Positions 26,263 through 35,016 of a stretch of 64,000 nt of DNA are shown piece by piece. The notes below the pieces were generated by a model. It searched no databases. It saw nothing but the letters and a program-made list of their open reading frames with translations, and was not told where the DNA came from. Location: positions 3,348,001-3,412,000 of the forward strand of contig NZ_CP064266.1 in assembly GCF_022811845.1 (NCBI RefSeq), given 5' to 3'. The stretch comes from Bacillus pseudomycoides (GTDB taxonomy: Bacteria; Bacillota; Bacilli; Bacillales; Bacillaceae_G). The first letter of the stretch is position 1. Every line of letters begins with the position of its first letter. The translations under genes were made by a program, and so were the position numbers.

Positions 26263-27237
26263 ATGAAAAGGTTAGGGTGGAGAAGTGTAACAATACTCTT
26301 TGCTATTATTTTGAGTGCATGTTGGTTCTTTTTCCAGGGAAGTATTCTAGAAAAGAATGTTTCCAAAGCAAAAGAAAAAATGACAATAGATGGTCCGCCT
26401 CTACAAGTAGCAGAGTTACCAAAGACGGGATTATCTGAAAAGTTAATTCCACAAAAATATGTCCCAGTAGTTGAAGTGAAAGCAGCAATGATCATTGATG
26501 CGAGTGATGGACAAGTTATGTATAAAAATAATGAAGAAGAGCAGCTTGCTCCGGCGAGTATGTCAAAGATGATGACGGCATATATTCTTTTGGAAAACAT
26601 ACATAAAGGAAAGGTTCATTGGGACGACCAAGTGAAAATCAGTGCTAAATCTGCACAGGCAGAGGGCGCTAGAATTCCGGTACAAACAGGAGATGTATTA
26701 ACGGTTAAAGATTTATATCATGCATTAATGATTCAATCTGCTAATAATTCTGCAGTTGCTTTAGCCGAACATATGGCAAAGACGGAGCAAGATTTTGCAC
26801 AGTTGATGAATCAAACAGCGAAACAGCTGGAGTTATCAGAAGCGACTAAGTTTGCGAATGCTTCTGGATTGCAAGAAGCTGATGGAAGTGAAACAAAAAT
26901 GACTGTAGCAGATGTAGCTAAGTTAGCGTACCGTCTTGTAAAAGATTATCCAGAGATATTAGATGTCACGCATTTACCTCAAAGTCAGTTAGTATTTAAA
27001 AATACGACTGTTACAAGTACCAATGAAATGTTAAATTCAGCCAACCAAGAACTTTACATGGAAGGAATGGATGGGCTGAAAACAGGTTTTACTGATAGTG
27101 CGGGTTATTGTTTTACAGGAACTGCGAAACAAGGTGATAAACGAATCATAACGGTTGTTATGGGTACGAAGAGTAAAATGAAACGTTTTACAGAAACGCA
27201 TAAACTGATGTCCTATGGCTTTGAAATTGTTAAGTAG
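26263..27237 (+). CDS. D-alanyl-D-alanine carboxypeptidase (DacA/DacF type)
   Basis: A 324-residue low-molecular-mass penicillin-binding protein. It has an N-terminal membrane segment (about residues 8-25), then active-site SMSK (Ser99-Lys102), SAN (159-161) and KTG (273-275). All three catalytic motifs are intact. It removes the terminal D-Ala of peptidoglycan stem peptides outside the membrane. The longer frame beginning at 26215 is rejected because AAAGGAG lies 8 bases before ATG 26263. The usual C-terminal beta-domain and amphipathic anchor of PBP5 are missing, so it is anchored only by the N-terminal segment and is shorter than DacA (about 440 residues). Confidence 0.92.
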   Translation: MKRLGWRSVTILFAIILSACWFFFQGSILEKNVSKAKEKMTIDGPPLQVAELPKTGLSEKLIPQKYVPVVEVKAAMIIDASDGQVMYKNNEEEQLAPASMSKMMTAYILLENIHKGKVHWDDQVKISAKSAQAEGARIPVQTGDVLTVKDLYHALMIQSANNSAVALAEHMAKTEQDFAQLMNQTAKQLELSEATKFANASGLQEADGSETKMTVADVAKLAYRLVKDYPEILDVTHLPQSQLVFKNTTVTSTNEMLNSANQELYMEGMDGLKTGFTDSAGYCFTGTAKQGDKRIITVVMGTKSKMKRFTETHKLMSYGFEIVK

Positions 27238-27244
27238 GTGAAGG

Positions 27245-27297
27245 AAAACAGCTTGTTTAAAACTCGGGTTGAGTGGGGAATAAGCTGTTTTTTATTT
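27245..27297 (+). terminator. rho-independent terminator
   Basis: AAAACAGCTT and TAAGCTGTTTTTT pair around a long, partly structured loop after the carboxypeptidase gene. Confidence 0.65.
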
Positions 27298-27353
27298 TTA
27301 GGGAATATAAAAAGTATCAAAAACAAAAACTGAAAAAGTATGAGTGTAATTGT

Positions 27354-27410
27354 TTGAAATAATTTTTATTTGTAGATATAATAAAGTTATAAACTTATTA
27401 TTAATAAGTT
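27354..27410 (+). promoter_or_regulatory. nitroreductase promoter with overlapping palindromic operator
   Basis: -35 TTGAAA (27354-27359), 17-base spacer, -10 TATAAT (27377-27382). A 19-base palindrome, 9-1-9, at 27392-27410 (AACTTATTA T TAATAAGTT) covers the expected start of transcription. The geometry is that of a repressor operator such as those of MarR/DUF24 (HxlR) family sensors; the regulator is unknown. Confidence 0.65.
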
Positions 27411-27472
27411 AGAGGCGTGATATACCATAATACATAACAGTAAGCCTCAAATAAAAATTGGAGGGAATTAGT

Positions 27473-28072
27473 ATGGCAAAAGATTTTTATTCAGCAATTG
27501 AAGACAGAAGATCAATTTATGCAATCAGTAAAGAGCAAGTTGTTTCTGATGAGAAAATCCAAGAAGTAGTAAATCATGCCGTAAAGTATACACCTTCATC
27601 TTTTAATTCTCAGAGTGCAAGGGTTGTTGTTTTATTAGGTGAGCAACATGACAAACTATGGGATATTACGAAAGAAACATTACGAAAAATTGTGCCGGAA
27701 AATAATTTTGCACCAACCGAAGAAAAAATGAATGCTTTTAAAAGTGGCTATGGGACAGTTTTATATTTTGAAGATAGTAAAGTAGTAGAAGATCTTCAAG
27801 AAAAGTTTGCATTATACAAAGACAATTTTCCAACTTGGTCCCAGCAATCATCAGGAATGCTGCAATTTGCAATTTGGACAGCATTAGAAATTGAAGGATT
27901 TGGGGCAACGCTGCAACATTATAATCCATTAATTGATGAAGAGGTAAGAAAAGAATGGGATATTCCAGAATCTTGGAAGTTGACTGCACAAATGCCGTTT
28001 GGTAAACCAGTTGCACCAGCGGGAGAAAAAGAATTTCAGCCTTTAGAAACTCGAGTGAAAATTTATAAATAA
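27473..28072 (+). CDS. nitroreductase family protein
   Basis: A 199-residue FMN-dependent nitroreductase-fold protein. The N-terminal FMN-binding 'IEDRRSIYAIS' pattern (Arg-Arg-Ser) and 'YTPSSFNSQSARVVV' are present, as are the central 'WTALEIEGFGATLQHYNP' and the ending 'MPFGKPVAPAGEKEFQP'. This matches the YdgI/YodC-like oxidoreductases that reduce nitroaromatics or quinones with NAD(P)H. ATG 27473 follows GGAGGGAATTAGT; the open frame starts 15 bases earlier. It is a single gene with its own promoter, palindromic operator and terminator, consistent with induction by electrophile or quinone stress. Confidence 0.9.
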   Translation: MAKDFYSAIEDRRSIYAISKEQVVSDEKIQEVVNHAVKYTPSSFNSQSARVVVLLGEQHDKLWDITKETLRKIVPENNFAPTEEKMNAFKSGYGTVLYFEDSKVVEDLQEKFALYKDNFPTWSQQSSGMLQFAIWTALEIEGFGATLQHYNPLIDEEVRKEWDIPESWKLTAQMPFGKPVAPAGEKEFQPLETRVKIYK

Positions 28073-28076
28073 AGTA

Positions 28077-28110
28077 AAAAAGGATTATCAATTTTGATAA
28101 TCCTTTTTTA
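28077..28110. terminator. rho-independent terminator
   Basis: AAAAAGGATTATCA and TGATAATCCTTTTTT form a perfect stem around ATTT. It terminates the nitroreductase gene and, through the A-run, possibly the convergent small ORF. Confidence 0.85.
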
Positions 28111-28125
28111 TGTCTGTCATAGATT

Positions 28126-28308
28126 TTATAATTTATAAGGGTTTTCTTTTGTTAATTCATCTCTTTGTTGTTTTAGGGCCATTTTTAATTCATTCTTTTT
28201 GATTTCGATGGTTGCTACTTTTTTGAATGTTAATAAGGATAGTAAGTATACAAGTGCATAATAAAATTCGGTATAATGTTTTGAACTATTATTGATAATT
28301 TGCTCCAT
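28126..28308 (-). CDS. small hypothetical protein, about 60 residues
   Basis: A minus-strand frame encoding 60 residues from ATG 28308, or 64 from TTG 28320. AGGAGG lies just upstream, 1 base before the TTG and 13 before the ATG, so the exact start is unclear. An N-terminal amphipathic region 'HYTEFYYALVYLLSLLTF' is followed by a charged helix 'IEIKKNELKMALKQQRDEL'. I do not recognise the family; it could be a membrane-associated peptide. Confidence 0.5.
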   Translation of the reverse strand: MEQIINNSSKHYTEFYYALVYLLSLLTFKKVATIEIKKNELKMALKQQRDELTKENPYKL

Positions 28309-28320
28309 TATTAATAACAA

Positions 28321-28876
28321 ACCTCCTAATATTTCGATATATAAGGTTAGTTTAGCAAATAAACCCTGTCAATACCATATTACTTAGTTCTTGTTTAGAC
28401 AATCCTTAAATAATCCACAATATTTTTCCCAGCTACTTCATTTGAGAAAAAGTGATACTTTAAGTGAATAGTGAGTGACATATAGTTTTTTAGAATACTA
28501 TATAGTTGATAAATGGTTAGATTTTTGTAATGATAGAAGGGTGGCTCATCAAAGGAACTTTTTATCTGAGAGCGTTGATACGATTTAATAAGACAAGTAG
28601 AGCTTTTATTTGGAGTGATAAGATGAGGAGTAGAGACTGCAATTTTATCTCACAATAAAAAATAGAGAATGTTTTATTATAAAAACGTTGTCTTGGAAGT
28701 CGAAGTTCACATGAAGTTCACACAAAATTCACGTCAATCATTTACAATGAACGGCGTGTGAAAAATAAAACTCTTGTAAAAAAATGGAATTTAATACATG
28801 TTTGATTTTAAGAATATTGTAGATTATTAAGTTCGTTTTTTTAGAAGGTCGCAGGGAAAGGAAGTAAAAACAACTT
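28321..28876 (+). other. long upstream region of entFM
   Basis: About 555 bases lie between the small minus-strand ORF and entFM. No gene is visible on either strand. The notable content is a set of direct repeats at 28706-28733, described separately, and a TTTACA (28741-28746) that could be a -35 with only a weak -10 at 17 bases. The leader after it would be roughly 100 bases. Confidence 0.45.
28706..28746 (+). promoter_or_regulatory. TTCACA direct repeats, PhoP/OmpR-type box candidate
   Basis: TTCACA at 28706, TTCACA at 28717 and TTCACG at 28728 are spaced exactly 11 bases apart (one helical turn). They stand just before TTTACA at 28741. Repeated TT(A/C/T)ACA-like hexamers with about 5-base gaps are the known pattern of PhoP-type response regulator sites in Bacillus. 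Confidence 0.5.
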
Positions 28877-30169
28877 ATGAAGAAAGTACTAGCAGGCTTA
28901 GCAGTAGCATCTGTAGCTGGTGGTGTAGCAGTTCCTGGAATGGATTCTGCTCATGCACAAGTTTCATCTGATGCGCTAAAAGAAATCAATGGACAAACTC
29001 AAACTCAAAAACAAACAAATGTAACTGAAACAAAAGCAGTAGAAACAAATTCTGAACTAAAATACACAGTAACAGCTGATGTGTTGAATGTTCGTTCAGG
29101 TGCTGGAACAGAACATAACATTATTTCTAAAGTAAAAGAAGGTCAAGTGCTACAAGTAACTGGCCAAGAAAACGGTTGGTTTAAAGTAAATGTAAATGGT
29201 CAAACAGGTTATGTAAGTGGAGACTTCGTAACAACTGGTGGAAAGAAAGAAACTGCTGTTCAACAAGGGACAGGTAATTATACAGTTAACGTTTCTTCGC
29301 TTAACGTACGTACAGGTCCTAGCGCGTCTCATACTGTTTTAGGCTCTGTAAATAAAGGCCAAACAGTACAAGTTGTAGGTGAAGTACAAGATTGGTTTAA
29401 AATTAGCCACAATGGTGGAACTGGATACATAAGCAAAGACTTCGTAACAAAAGGTGGTACAGCCGTATCTAACCAAACAGAGAAACCGGCTACTAACAAT
29501 AATGTTACACTTCAAACTGGTGGATCATATGTAGTTAATACAGGTGCTTTAAAAGTACGTACAGGTCCAGCTACATATAACGCTGTAATTGGTGGCGTAA
29601 CAAATGGTCAAACACTACAAGTTTCTGGTGTAGAAAATGGCTGGTATAAAATTAACCATAACGGCAGAACTGGTTACGTAAGTGCTGACTATGTGAAATT
29701 TGTAAAAGGTGGTACAGCAAATGTAACTACGCCTTCTCGTCCAACTACTGGTGGTGAGCAAGGAAATACACAAACAGAAAAACCAACAACACCATCTGCT
29801 AATGGATCATCAATTGTGTCTATTGCACAATCATTAAGTGGTTCACCATATGTTTATGGTGGTACAACACCATCTGGTTTTGACTGCAGTGGCTTCGTTT
29901 ACTACGTATTAAAACAAGCAGGTCACTCTGGCGGACGTCAAAATGTTGCAGGTTACTGGAGCAGCAAACAACATACTAGCAATCCACAACCAGGTGACTT
30001 AGTATACTTTAGAGATACTACTGGTGCAGGTGCGGGTATGACTCATATGGGAATTTACTTAGGAAATGGACAGTTTATCAGTGCAGAAACTGAAAAAACT
30101 GGTGTAAGAATTCAATCAGTAAGTAGCTCTTACTGGAGTAAGCACCTAGCTGGTTATACAAAAGCATAA
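28877..30169 (+). CDS. entFM: cell-wall peptidase EntFM/CwpFM (three SH3 domains + NlpC/P60)
   Basis: A 430-residue secreted protein. The signal peptide is cleaved after 'DSAHA' (about residue 27). Three bacterial SH3 domains follow at about 62-125, 138-195 and 217-275, each with 'LNVRSG/LNVRTG/LKVRTG' and 'GQTGYVSGDFV'-like ends. A Thr/Asn-rich linker leads to an NlpC/P60 domain (310-430) with catalytic Cys337 in 'FDCSGF' and His390 in 'THMGIYL'. This is the architecture of the B. cereus-group enterotoxin FM, now regarded as a cell-wall endopeptidase (CwpFM) affecting cell shape, adhesion and motility. It is monocistronic with a long 5' region and a strong terminator. The ribosome site AAAGGAAG is somewhat far from the ATG. 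Confidence 0.93.
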   Translation: MKKVLAGLAVASVAGGVAVPGMDSAHAQVSSDALKEINGQTQTQKQTNVTETKAVETNSELKYTVTADVLNVRSGAGTEHNIISKVKEGQVLQVTGQENGWFKVNVNGQTGYVSGDFVTTGGKKETAVQQGTGNYTVNVSSLNVRTGPSASHTVLGSVNKGQTVQVVGEVQDWFKISHNGGTGYISKDFVTKGGTAVSNQTEKPATNNNVTLQTGGSYVVNTGALKVRTGPATYNAVIGGVTNGQTLQVSGVENGWYKINHNGRTGYVSADYVKFVKGGTANVTTPSRPTTGGEQGNTQTEKPTTPSANGSSIVSIAQSLSGSPYVYGGTTPSGFDCSGFVYYVLKQAGHSGGRQNVAGYWSSKQHTSNPQPGDLVYFRDTTGAGAGMTHMGIYLGNGQFISAETEKTGVRIQSVSSSYWSKHLAGYTKA

Positions 30170-30200
30170 TAAGAGAATTTAATTGTTCAATATTATAAGG

Positions 30201-30234
30201 AAAAGCTTTCTAGGAAACTGGAAAGCTTTTTTTA
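30201..30234 (+). terminator. entFM terminator
   Basis: AAAAGCTTTC (30201-30210) and GAAAGCTTTTTTT form a 10-base stem with T-run. Confidence 0.85.
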
Positions 30235-30277
30235 TCTTTAGTTTTGTTTTTGTAAATACAAATGAATGATAGAAATG

Positions 30278-30321
30278 AAAAAGAGGGAAACATTTGTATA
30301 AATAAATGTTTCTCTCTTTTC
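30278..30321. terminator. second hairpin, for the minus-strand hydrolase
   Basis: AAAAGAGGGAAACATTT and AAATGTTTCTCTCTTTT pair with one mismatch around a short loop. The purine-rich left arm gives a T-rich tail on the minus strand, fitting termination of the hydrolase gene at 30345. Confidence 0.65.
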
Positions 30322-30344
30322 ATTTTTTACGAATATATATTTTT

Positions 30345-31130
30345 TTATTTTAAATCTCCGTGTAAAAAGCGAGAATATAAATCATGGAAATAGCTAGGGC
30401 GAAATAAATTTGCGGCATGCCCAGCTAGCGGGATTTCTCTGTATAACACGTTTGGAAGAATAGATTTTAAGTCAAATAGACAAGATTTGTAGAGGTGATC
30501 ATGTTCTCCCATTACCCATAGAATAGGCTGCGACAGCTCTTTTAAACGAGATTTTAAATCGAATTCTAAACGGTGCTTGAGCGATTCAACAATAATGGAC
30601 GAGTGTAGTTGTAATCCAAAGCGATAATAAATATTTTTTGAAATGACTGCAAATGGATTTGCTTTTAATATCCCATTTGGAAAAATTGTATTTGCATATT
30701 GATATAGCCAAGTAGAATAGTCATGTCCTCTTTTATCCCAAAATTTTCGGAAGACATTATATAAAAGGGATGGATTATTATAATGTCCACCAATATGACA
30801 AAGACTTAATACTTTTTCAGGGTATTTGTGCGCAAATATAGTGGCAATATAGCAACCGTAGCTTAGGGCACAAATATGAGCCTGTTCAATTCCTTCTTTT
30901 TCATAAAGGTCGGATAGCTGTTGTACTAATCGGTCTAAAGAAAATTCGATTGCTTGTCCTTTGTCTTCACCGTGTCCTAGCAAGTCATACGTTATTATAT
31001 TGTAGGAAGAAGAAAAACGTTTATATTCCTTTTTAAAGGCACGACGATTTCCAACTAATCCATGAATGAATATAATGGTTTTCTTTTCGGGATTCTTGTT
31101 TGTTTGCAAAAGGATACTCCTCTCAATCAA
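30345..31130 (-). CDS. alpha/beta hydrolase
   Basis: A 261-residue alpha/beta-hydrolase fold protein: oxyanion region 'IIFIHGLVGNRR' (19-30), nucleophile Ser90 in 'CALSYGCY', acidic residue near 'WVMGEHDHLY' and catalytic His near 243 in 'PLAGHAANLF'. The complete triad suggests an active esterase, lipase or C-C hydrolase; the substrate is unknown. No signal peptide, so it is cytoplasmic. It is a single gene on the minus strand and diverges from the ABC exporter operon. Confidence 0.85.
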   Translation of the reverse strand: MIERSILLQTNKNPEKKTIIFIHGLVGNRRAFKKEYKRFSSSYNIITYDLLGHGEDKGQAIEFSLDRLVQQLSDLYEKEGIEQAHICALSYGCYIATIFAHKYPEKVLSLCHIGGHYNNPSLLYNVFRKFWDKRGHDYSTWLYQYANTIFPNGILKANPFAVISKNIYYRFGLQLHSSIIVESLKHRLEFDLKSRLKELSQPILWVMGEHDHLYKSCLFDLKSILPNVLYREIPLAGHAANLFRPSYFHDLYSRFLHGDLK

Positions 31131-31426
31131 TGAAGATTTGTAGGGTTTGTCTGATATTCCTACAATAGTAGGTTGTAAAAATACATGTTATATATATTTG
31201 AATCAGTATTGTATAATTCCTTTTTATTGAAACGATAGAATACTTGTTTTGCATAAGTACCAGGTAATAATATCAGATGATTACGCCTGTTGTAAAGATG
31301 AGATTTGATGTGTTTTTTTACCAAATAAGAGGATGAGTGATTAGACTGTTTACATTCAGTTTACATTCATATCGTATGCTAGTATTAGAAATAACCGTTT
31401 GGTTTGAAATGAGGAGATGAACAGGA
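31131..31426 (+). other. divergent intergenic region with direct repeats
   Basis: This 296-base gap between the divergent hydrolase and ABC exporter genes contains no ORF. It holds two TTTACATTCA-like direct repeats, described separately, close to the exporter start. Confidence 0.4.
31349..31369 (+). promoter_or_regulatory. TTTACATTCA direct repeats, response-regulator site candidate
   Basis: TTTACATTCA occurs at 31349-31358 and again at 31360-31369, an 11-base period. It lies about 60 bases before the ABC exporter whose operon encodes an OmpR-type response regulator. Autoregulation through this site is plausible. Confidence 0.5.
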
Positions 31427-33187
31427 ATGGAAATACAAAATAAAGAGAAGAAAAAGGGAAGTTGGAGGAAATTTTTACGGCTTATTCAAGATACAAATCC
31501 CCCAAAAGGTATTCTTATATTTGCGTTAGTAATGAGCTTGTTTTCAACAGGAGCAAGTTTGTTTATTCCAATGCTTACAAAAGGATTAGTTGATAATTTT
31601 TCGATTTCCTCAATCAGTACAATGCAAATTGTTGGCTTAGTTGCATTTTTTATTGTTCAAACAATTGCGTCAGGCTTATCCATTTATTTACTCAATTATA
31701 TTGGACAAAAAATTGTAGCTGGAATTAGAGAACGACTATGGAAAAAGGTTTTGATTTTACCGGTTTCTTACTATGATCAAAATAGAACGGGTGATACAAT
31801 TAGTCGTATGACAAACGATACAGGTGTTGTAAGAACGTTAATTTCAGAGCACCTGTCTAGCTTATTAACAGGTGGTATTTCTATTGTTGGATCGTTAATT
31901 GTATTATTTGTTTTAGATTGGAAAATGACAATTCTACTATTAACTGTCATTCCGTTATCTGTATTGATTTTAGTACCACTTGGAAGAATGATGTATAAAA
32001 TTTCTAAAACATTGCAAGATGAGACGGCTTCTTTTACGAGTGTACTAAACCAAGTGTTATCAGAAATACGTTTGGTGAAATCTTCAAATACAGAATCAAG
32101 AGAGTATGAAAATGGTAACAAAGGAATTCAAAAGTTATTACAATTTGGTTTGAAAGAAGGGAAAGTGCAAGCTTTAATTACACCAGTCATGTCATTTGTT
32201 TTAATGGCGTTACTTGTTATTATTGTAGGATATGGTGGAATGCGAGTTTCTTCTGGAGCATTAACAACGGGAGAGCTTGTAGCATTTATTCTATATTTAG
32301 TGCAAATTATTATGCCTATGAGTCAACTTTCTATGTTTTTTACACAATTCCAAAAGGCGATTGGTGCAACGGAACGTATTAATACTATTTTAGAGTATGA
32401 AGTTGAAAATCATATAGATGGTGTTCATGTCACAAATGCAAAGCAATCTATTTTGATTGAAAATGTAGATTTTGAGTATAACGAAGAGGAAAAGGTATTA
32501 CAAAATATTCATTTTACAATTGAATCAGGAAAAGTAACTGCAATTGTAGGACCTAGTGGTAGTGGGAAAACGACATTGTTTTCTTTATTAGAACGTTTTT
32601 ATGAACCAACAAGTGGTGTAGTAAAGTTAGGGAAAGACCCTATTTCAACATACTCATTACAATCATGGCGACGTCAAATTGGATATGTGTCACAAGATAG
32701 TCCGCTAATTGATGGGACAATCCGAGATAACATTTGTTATGGGGTAGAAGGGAAAGTAAGTGAAGAAGAAATAAAACGAGTAGCAGCGATGGCTTATATT
32801 GATGCATTTATTGATGATTTACCGAAAGGGTACGATACAGAAGTTGGCGAACGTGGTGTGAAATTATCTGGGGGACAAAGACAACGAATTGCAATTGCTC
32901 GTGCGTTGCTTCGTAATCCTCAAATTTTAATGTTAGATGAGGCGACGTCAAGTCTTGATAGTAAATCGGAATCTGTTGTTCAAAAAGCGTTAAATAACTT
33001 AATGAAAGGTAGAACAACTTTAGTTATTGCACACCGACTTTCTACTGTTGTAGATGCCGACAAAATTATTTTTATTGAAAAGGGAAAGCTTACGGGAAGT
33101 GGTTCTCACGATGAATTGTTACGTTCTCATGATATGTACCAAGAATTTGCAACGCAGCAATTGAAGATAAAAGAAGGAGCACTATAA
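31427..33187 (+). CDS. ABC multidrug/lipid exporter half-transporter (BmrA-like)
   Basis: A 586-residue half-transporter: six transmembrane helices (about 25-310), then a nucleotide-binding domain with Walker A 'GPSGSGKTT', signature 'LSGGQRQRIAIARALL', Walker B 'ILMLDEATSSLD' and His switch 'IAHRLST'. Length and layout match homodimeric exporters such as BmrA. Start ATG 31427 is preceded by AGGAGATGAACAGGA. Only about 87 bases separate it from a two-component system on the same strand, the classic arrangement of antibiotic- or envelope-stress-sensing ABC/TCS modules, although those usually use BceAB-type rather than BmrA-type transporters. The substrate is unknown. Confidence 0.92.
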   Translation: MEIQNKEKKKGSWRKFLRLIQDTNPPKGILIFALVMSLFSTGASLFIPMLTKGLVDNFSISSISTMQIVGLVAFFIVQTIASGLSIYLLNYIGQKIVAGIRERLWKKVLILPVSYYDQNRTGDTISRMTNDTGVVRTLISEHLSSLLTGGISIVGSLIVLFVLDWKMTILLLTVIPLSVLILVPLGRMMYKISKTLQDETASFTSVLNQVLSEIRLVKSSNTESREYENGNKGIQKLLQFGLKEGKVQALITPVMSFVLMALLVIIVGYGGMRVSSGALTTGELVAFILYLVQIIMPMSQLSMFFTQFQKAIGATERINTILEYEVENHIDGVHVTNAKQSILIENVDFEYNEEEKVLQNIHFTIESGKVTAIVGPSGSGKTTLFSLLERFYEPTSGVVKLGKDPISTYSLQSWRRQIGYVSQDSPLIDGTIRDNICYGVEGKVSEEEIKRVAAMAYIDAFIDDLPKGYDTEVGERGVKLSGGQRQRIAIARALLRNPQILMLDEATSSLDSKSESVVQKALNNLMKGRTTLVIAHRLSTVVDADKIIFIEKGKLTGSGSHDELLRSHDMYQEFATQQLKIKEGAL

Positions 33188-33274
33188 AACGATTGTAATA
33201 TTGGATTTTGAAGCAGTGGGGACATTTTTTACTTCACTGCTTATTCATCATAAAAGAGAAGAGGTGATGATTTG

Positions 33275-33949
33275 ATGCCGAAAATTTTAGTAGTAGATGA
33301 TGACCCGCACATTAGAGAATTAGTTTCTGTATTTTTGGAACGAGAAGGTATTCAAACATACGAGGCAATTGATGGGATGGATGCTCTCCGTAAAATAGAA
33401 GAAGTGAAAATGGATATGGTTATACTTGATATCATGATGCCAAATATGGATGGCTGGGAACTATGCTATGAATTAAGAAAATATTATGATATCCCTCTTT
33501 TAATGCTTACAGCAAAAGGTGAAATTTCGCAAAAGGTGAAAGGGTTCCAGTTAGGGATAGATGATTATCTCGTAAAACCTTTTGATCCATTGGAACTAGT
33601 TGTACGGGTAAAAGCGTTACTGAAGCGATATCAAGTCACTGTGTCACAGTCTATCCAAGTCGGAAATGTATTATTAAATCGTAAAATATTTGAAGTTACA
33701 ATTGGAGAACAAACGATAACATTACCTTTAAAGGAATTTGAGCTATTGTTTACTATAGGTTCAAAGGTAGGTAGAACATGTTCAAGGGAGCAATTGATTG
33801 AAGAAGTGTGGGGTTATGATTTTGAAGGGAATGAACGGACTTTAGATGTTCATATTAATCGCTTGCGTGAAAAGTTTCAGGAAGAACAATCAGGTTTTAC
33901 AATAAAGACAATTCGTGGGCTAGGTTATCGATTAGAGGTAGGTAAATGA
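33275..33949 (+). CDS. OmpR-family response regulator
   Basis: A 224-residue response regulator. The receiver domain has acidic pocket 'VVDDD' (6-10), phosphorylated Asp52 in 'VILDIMMPNMDG', Thr in 'LMLTAKG' and Lys in 'YLVKPFDP'. The C-terminal winged helix has 'LPLKEFELLF' and 'ERTLDVHINRLREKF'. ATG 33275 follows AGAGGTGATGATTTG; the TTG just before it is part of that spacer. The stop overlaps the kinase ATG by four bases. It is likely to bind the TTTACA direct repeats upstream of its own operon, though this is inferred from geometry only. Confidence 0.93.
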   Translation: MPKILVVDDDPHIRELVSVFLEREGIQTYEAIDGMDALRKIEEVKMDMVILDIMMPNMDGWELCYELRKYYDIPLLMLTAKGEISQKVKGFQLGIDDYLVKPFDPLELVVRVKALLKRYQVTVSQSIQVGNVLLNRKIFEVTIGEQTITLPLKEFELLFTIGSKVGRTCSREQLIEEVWGYDFEGNERTLDVHINRLREKFQEEQSGFTIKTIRGLGYRLEVGK

Positions 33950-35016
33950 GCAGGCGGAAGTTTTGGAAGGTAACAGGGAGTATTGTAGGGGTGTTTTCCA
34001 CTCTCATTGCTATGTGGTCAATTGCATTTTTTGTATCGTCGAATGTGTTACGTGCTATTAAAATCGAAGTATCACCTTTTGTCACGTTTCTTATTAGTGA
34101 TATACTTGGATTTTTATTTGTTGTTCTTATTAGTATGTTAATTGGTATTTTGATGAGACCAAAGCGAGAAGCAATGGTTTGGTCTATTATTGAGCCGATA
34201 CAAAAAATTACAAAAGGTGATTTCTCTGTGAAAATAAGGAATGAAGAGCAGTATGATGGAGAAATAGGTGTCCTTGTGAAAAGTATTAATGAAATGGCGG
34301 ATGAATTGAATGTAATGGAAAGAATGAGACAAGAATTTGTATCTAATGTTTCGCATGAAATTCAATCGCCGCTAACATCGATTAAAGGATTTGCACGTGC
34401 ACTTCAAGATGATAGCTTATCAGATGAAAAGAGAAAACATTATCTTACAATTATTGAAACGGAAACAACAAGATTATCTAAGCTTAGCCAAAATTTGCTT
34501 AAGTTAACATTGTTAGAATCTGAAGAGTATTTGCCAGAGCATATAACATATCGATTAGATCAACAATTAAAACAAATTGTACTAAATTGTGAACCGCTTT
34601 GGAGTGAAAAGGAGATTGAGTTAGAACTATCGTTAGACAAAGTATACGTTACGGCGGATAAAGAAAGTATGAATCAGGTATGGATAAATTTACTTCATAA
34701 TAGTATCAAATTTACACCGAGTGGTGGAGCAATTATGATTCAATTAATCCGAAATGGCGAACAAGCTGAAGTGCATATACGTGATACAGGAATAGGAATC
34801 TCAGAGGAACAAAAGAAACATATTTTCGAACGATTTTATAAAGCGGATTCATCACGAAATCGTGCACATGGAGGTAGCGGTTTAGGGTTGCCAATTGTGA
34901 AGAAAGTGGTTGATCTTCATCAGGGAGAAATACGAGTAGAGAGTGAGGTTAGGAAGGGGACTGAATTTATTGTTTTGATTCCTATGGGTAATTCTACAAA
35001 TGAAAAGATAAAGTGA
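33946..35016 (+). CDS. sensor histidine kinase
   Basis: A 356-residue kinase with two transmembrane helices (about 10-33 and 46-70) and a very short extracytoplasmic loop of about 12 residues. HAMP (about 72-125), DHp with His137 in 'SNVSHEIQSPLTSIKGF', and ATPase domain with N box 'NLLHNSIKFTP', G1 'DTGIGI' and G2 'GGSGLGLPIVKK' follow. The tiny loop points to intramembrane sensing, often of envelope-active compounds, in keeping with the adjacent exporter. The last codons (Lys-Ile-Lys-stop) lie in the boundary of a short bcr1-like repeat, so the C-terminus has been altered by that element. Confidence 0.93.
   Translation: MSRRKFWKVTGSIVGVFSTLIAMWSIAFFVSSNVLRAIKIEVSPFVTFLISDILGFLFVVLISMLIGILMRPKREAMVWSIIEPIQKITKGDFSVKIRNEEQYDGEIGVLVKSINEMADELNVMERMRQEFVSNVSHEIQSPLTSIKGFARALQDDSLSDEKRKHYLTIIETETTRLSKLSQNLLKLTLLESEEYLPEHITYRLDQQLKQIVLNCEPLWSEKEIELELSLDKVYVTADKESMNQVWINLLHNSIKFTPSGGAIMIQLIRNGEQAEVHIRDTGIGISEEQKKHIFERFYKADSSRNRAHGGSGLGLPIVKKVVDLHQGEIRVESEVRKGTEFIVLIPMGNSTNEKIK

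Noticed and set aside
26163..26600. A 145-codon minus-strand frame
   Set aside because: Antisense to the carboxypeptidase gene, which has all three active-site motifs and a ribosome site.
31777..32121. A 114-codon minus-strand frame inside the ABC exporter
   Set aside because: Shadow frame opposite the transmembrane domain; no ribosome site or recognisable motif.
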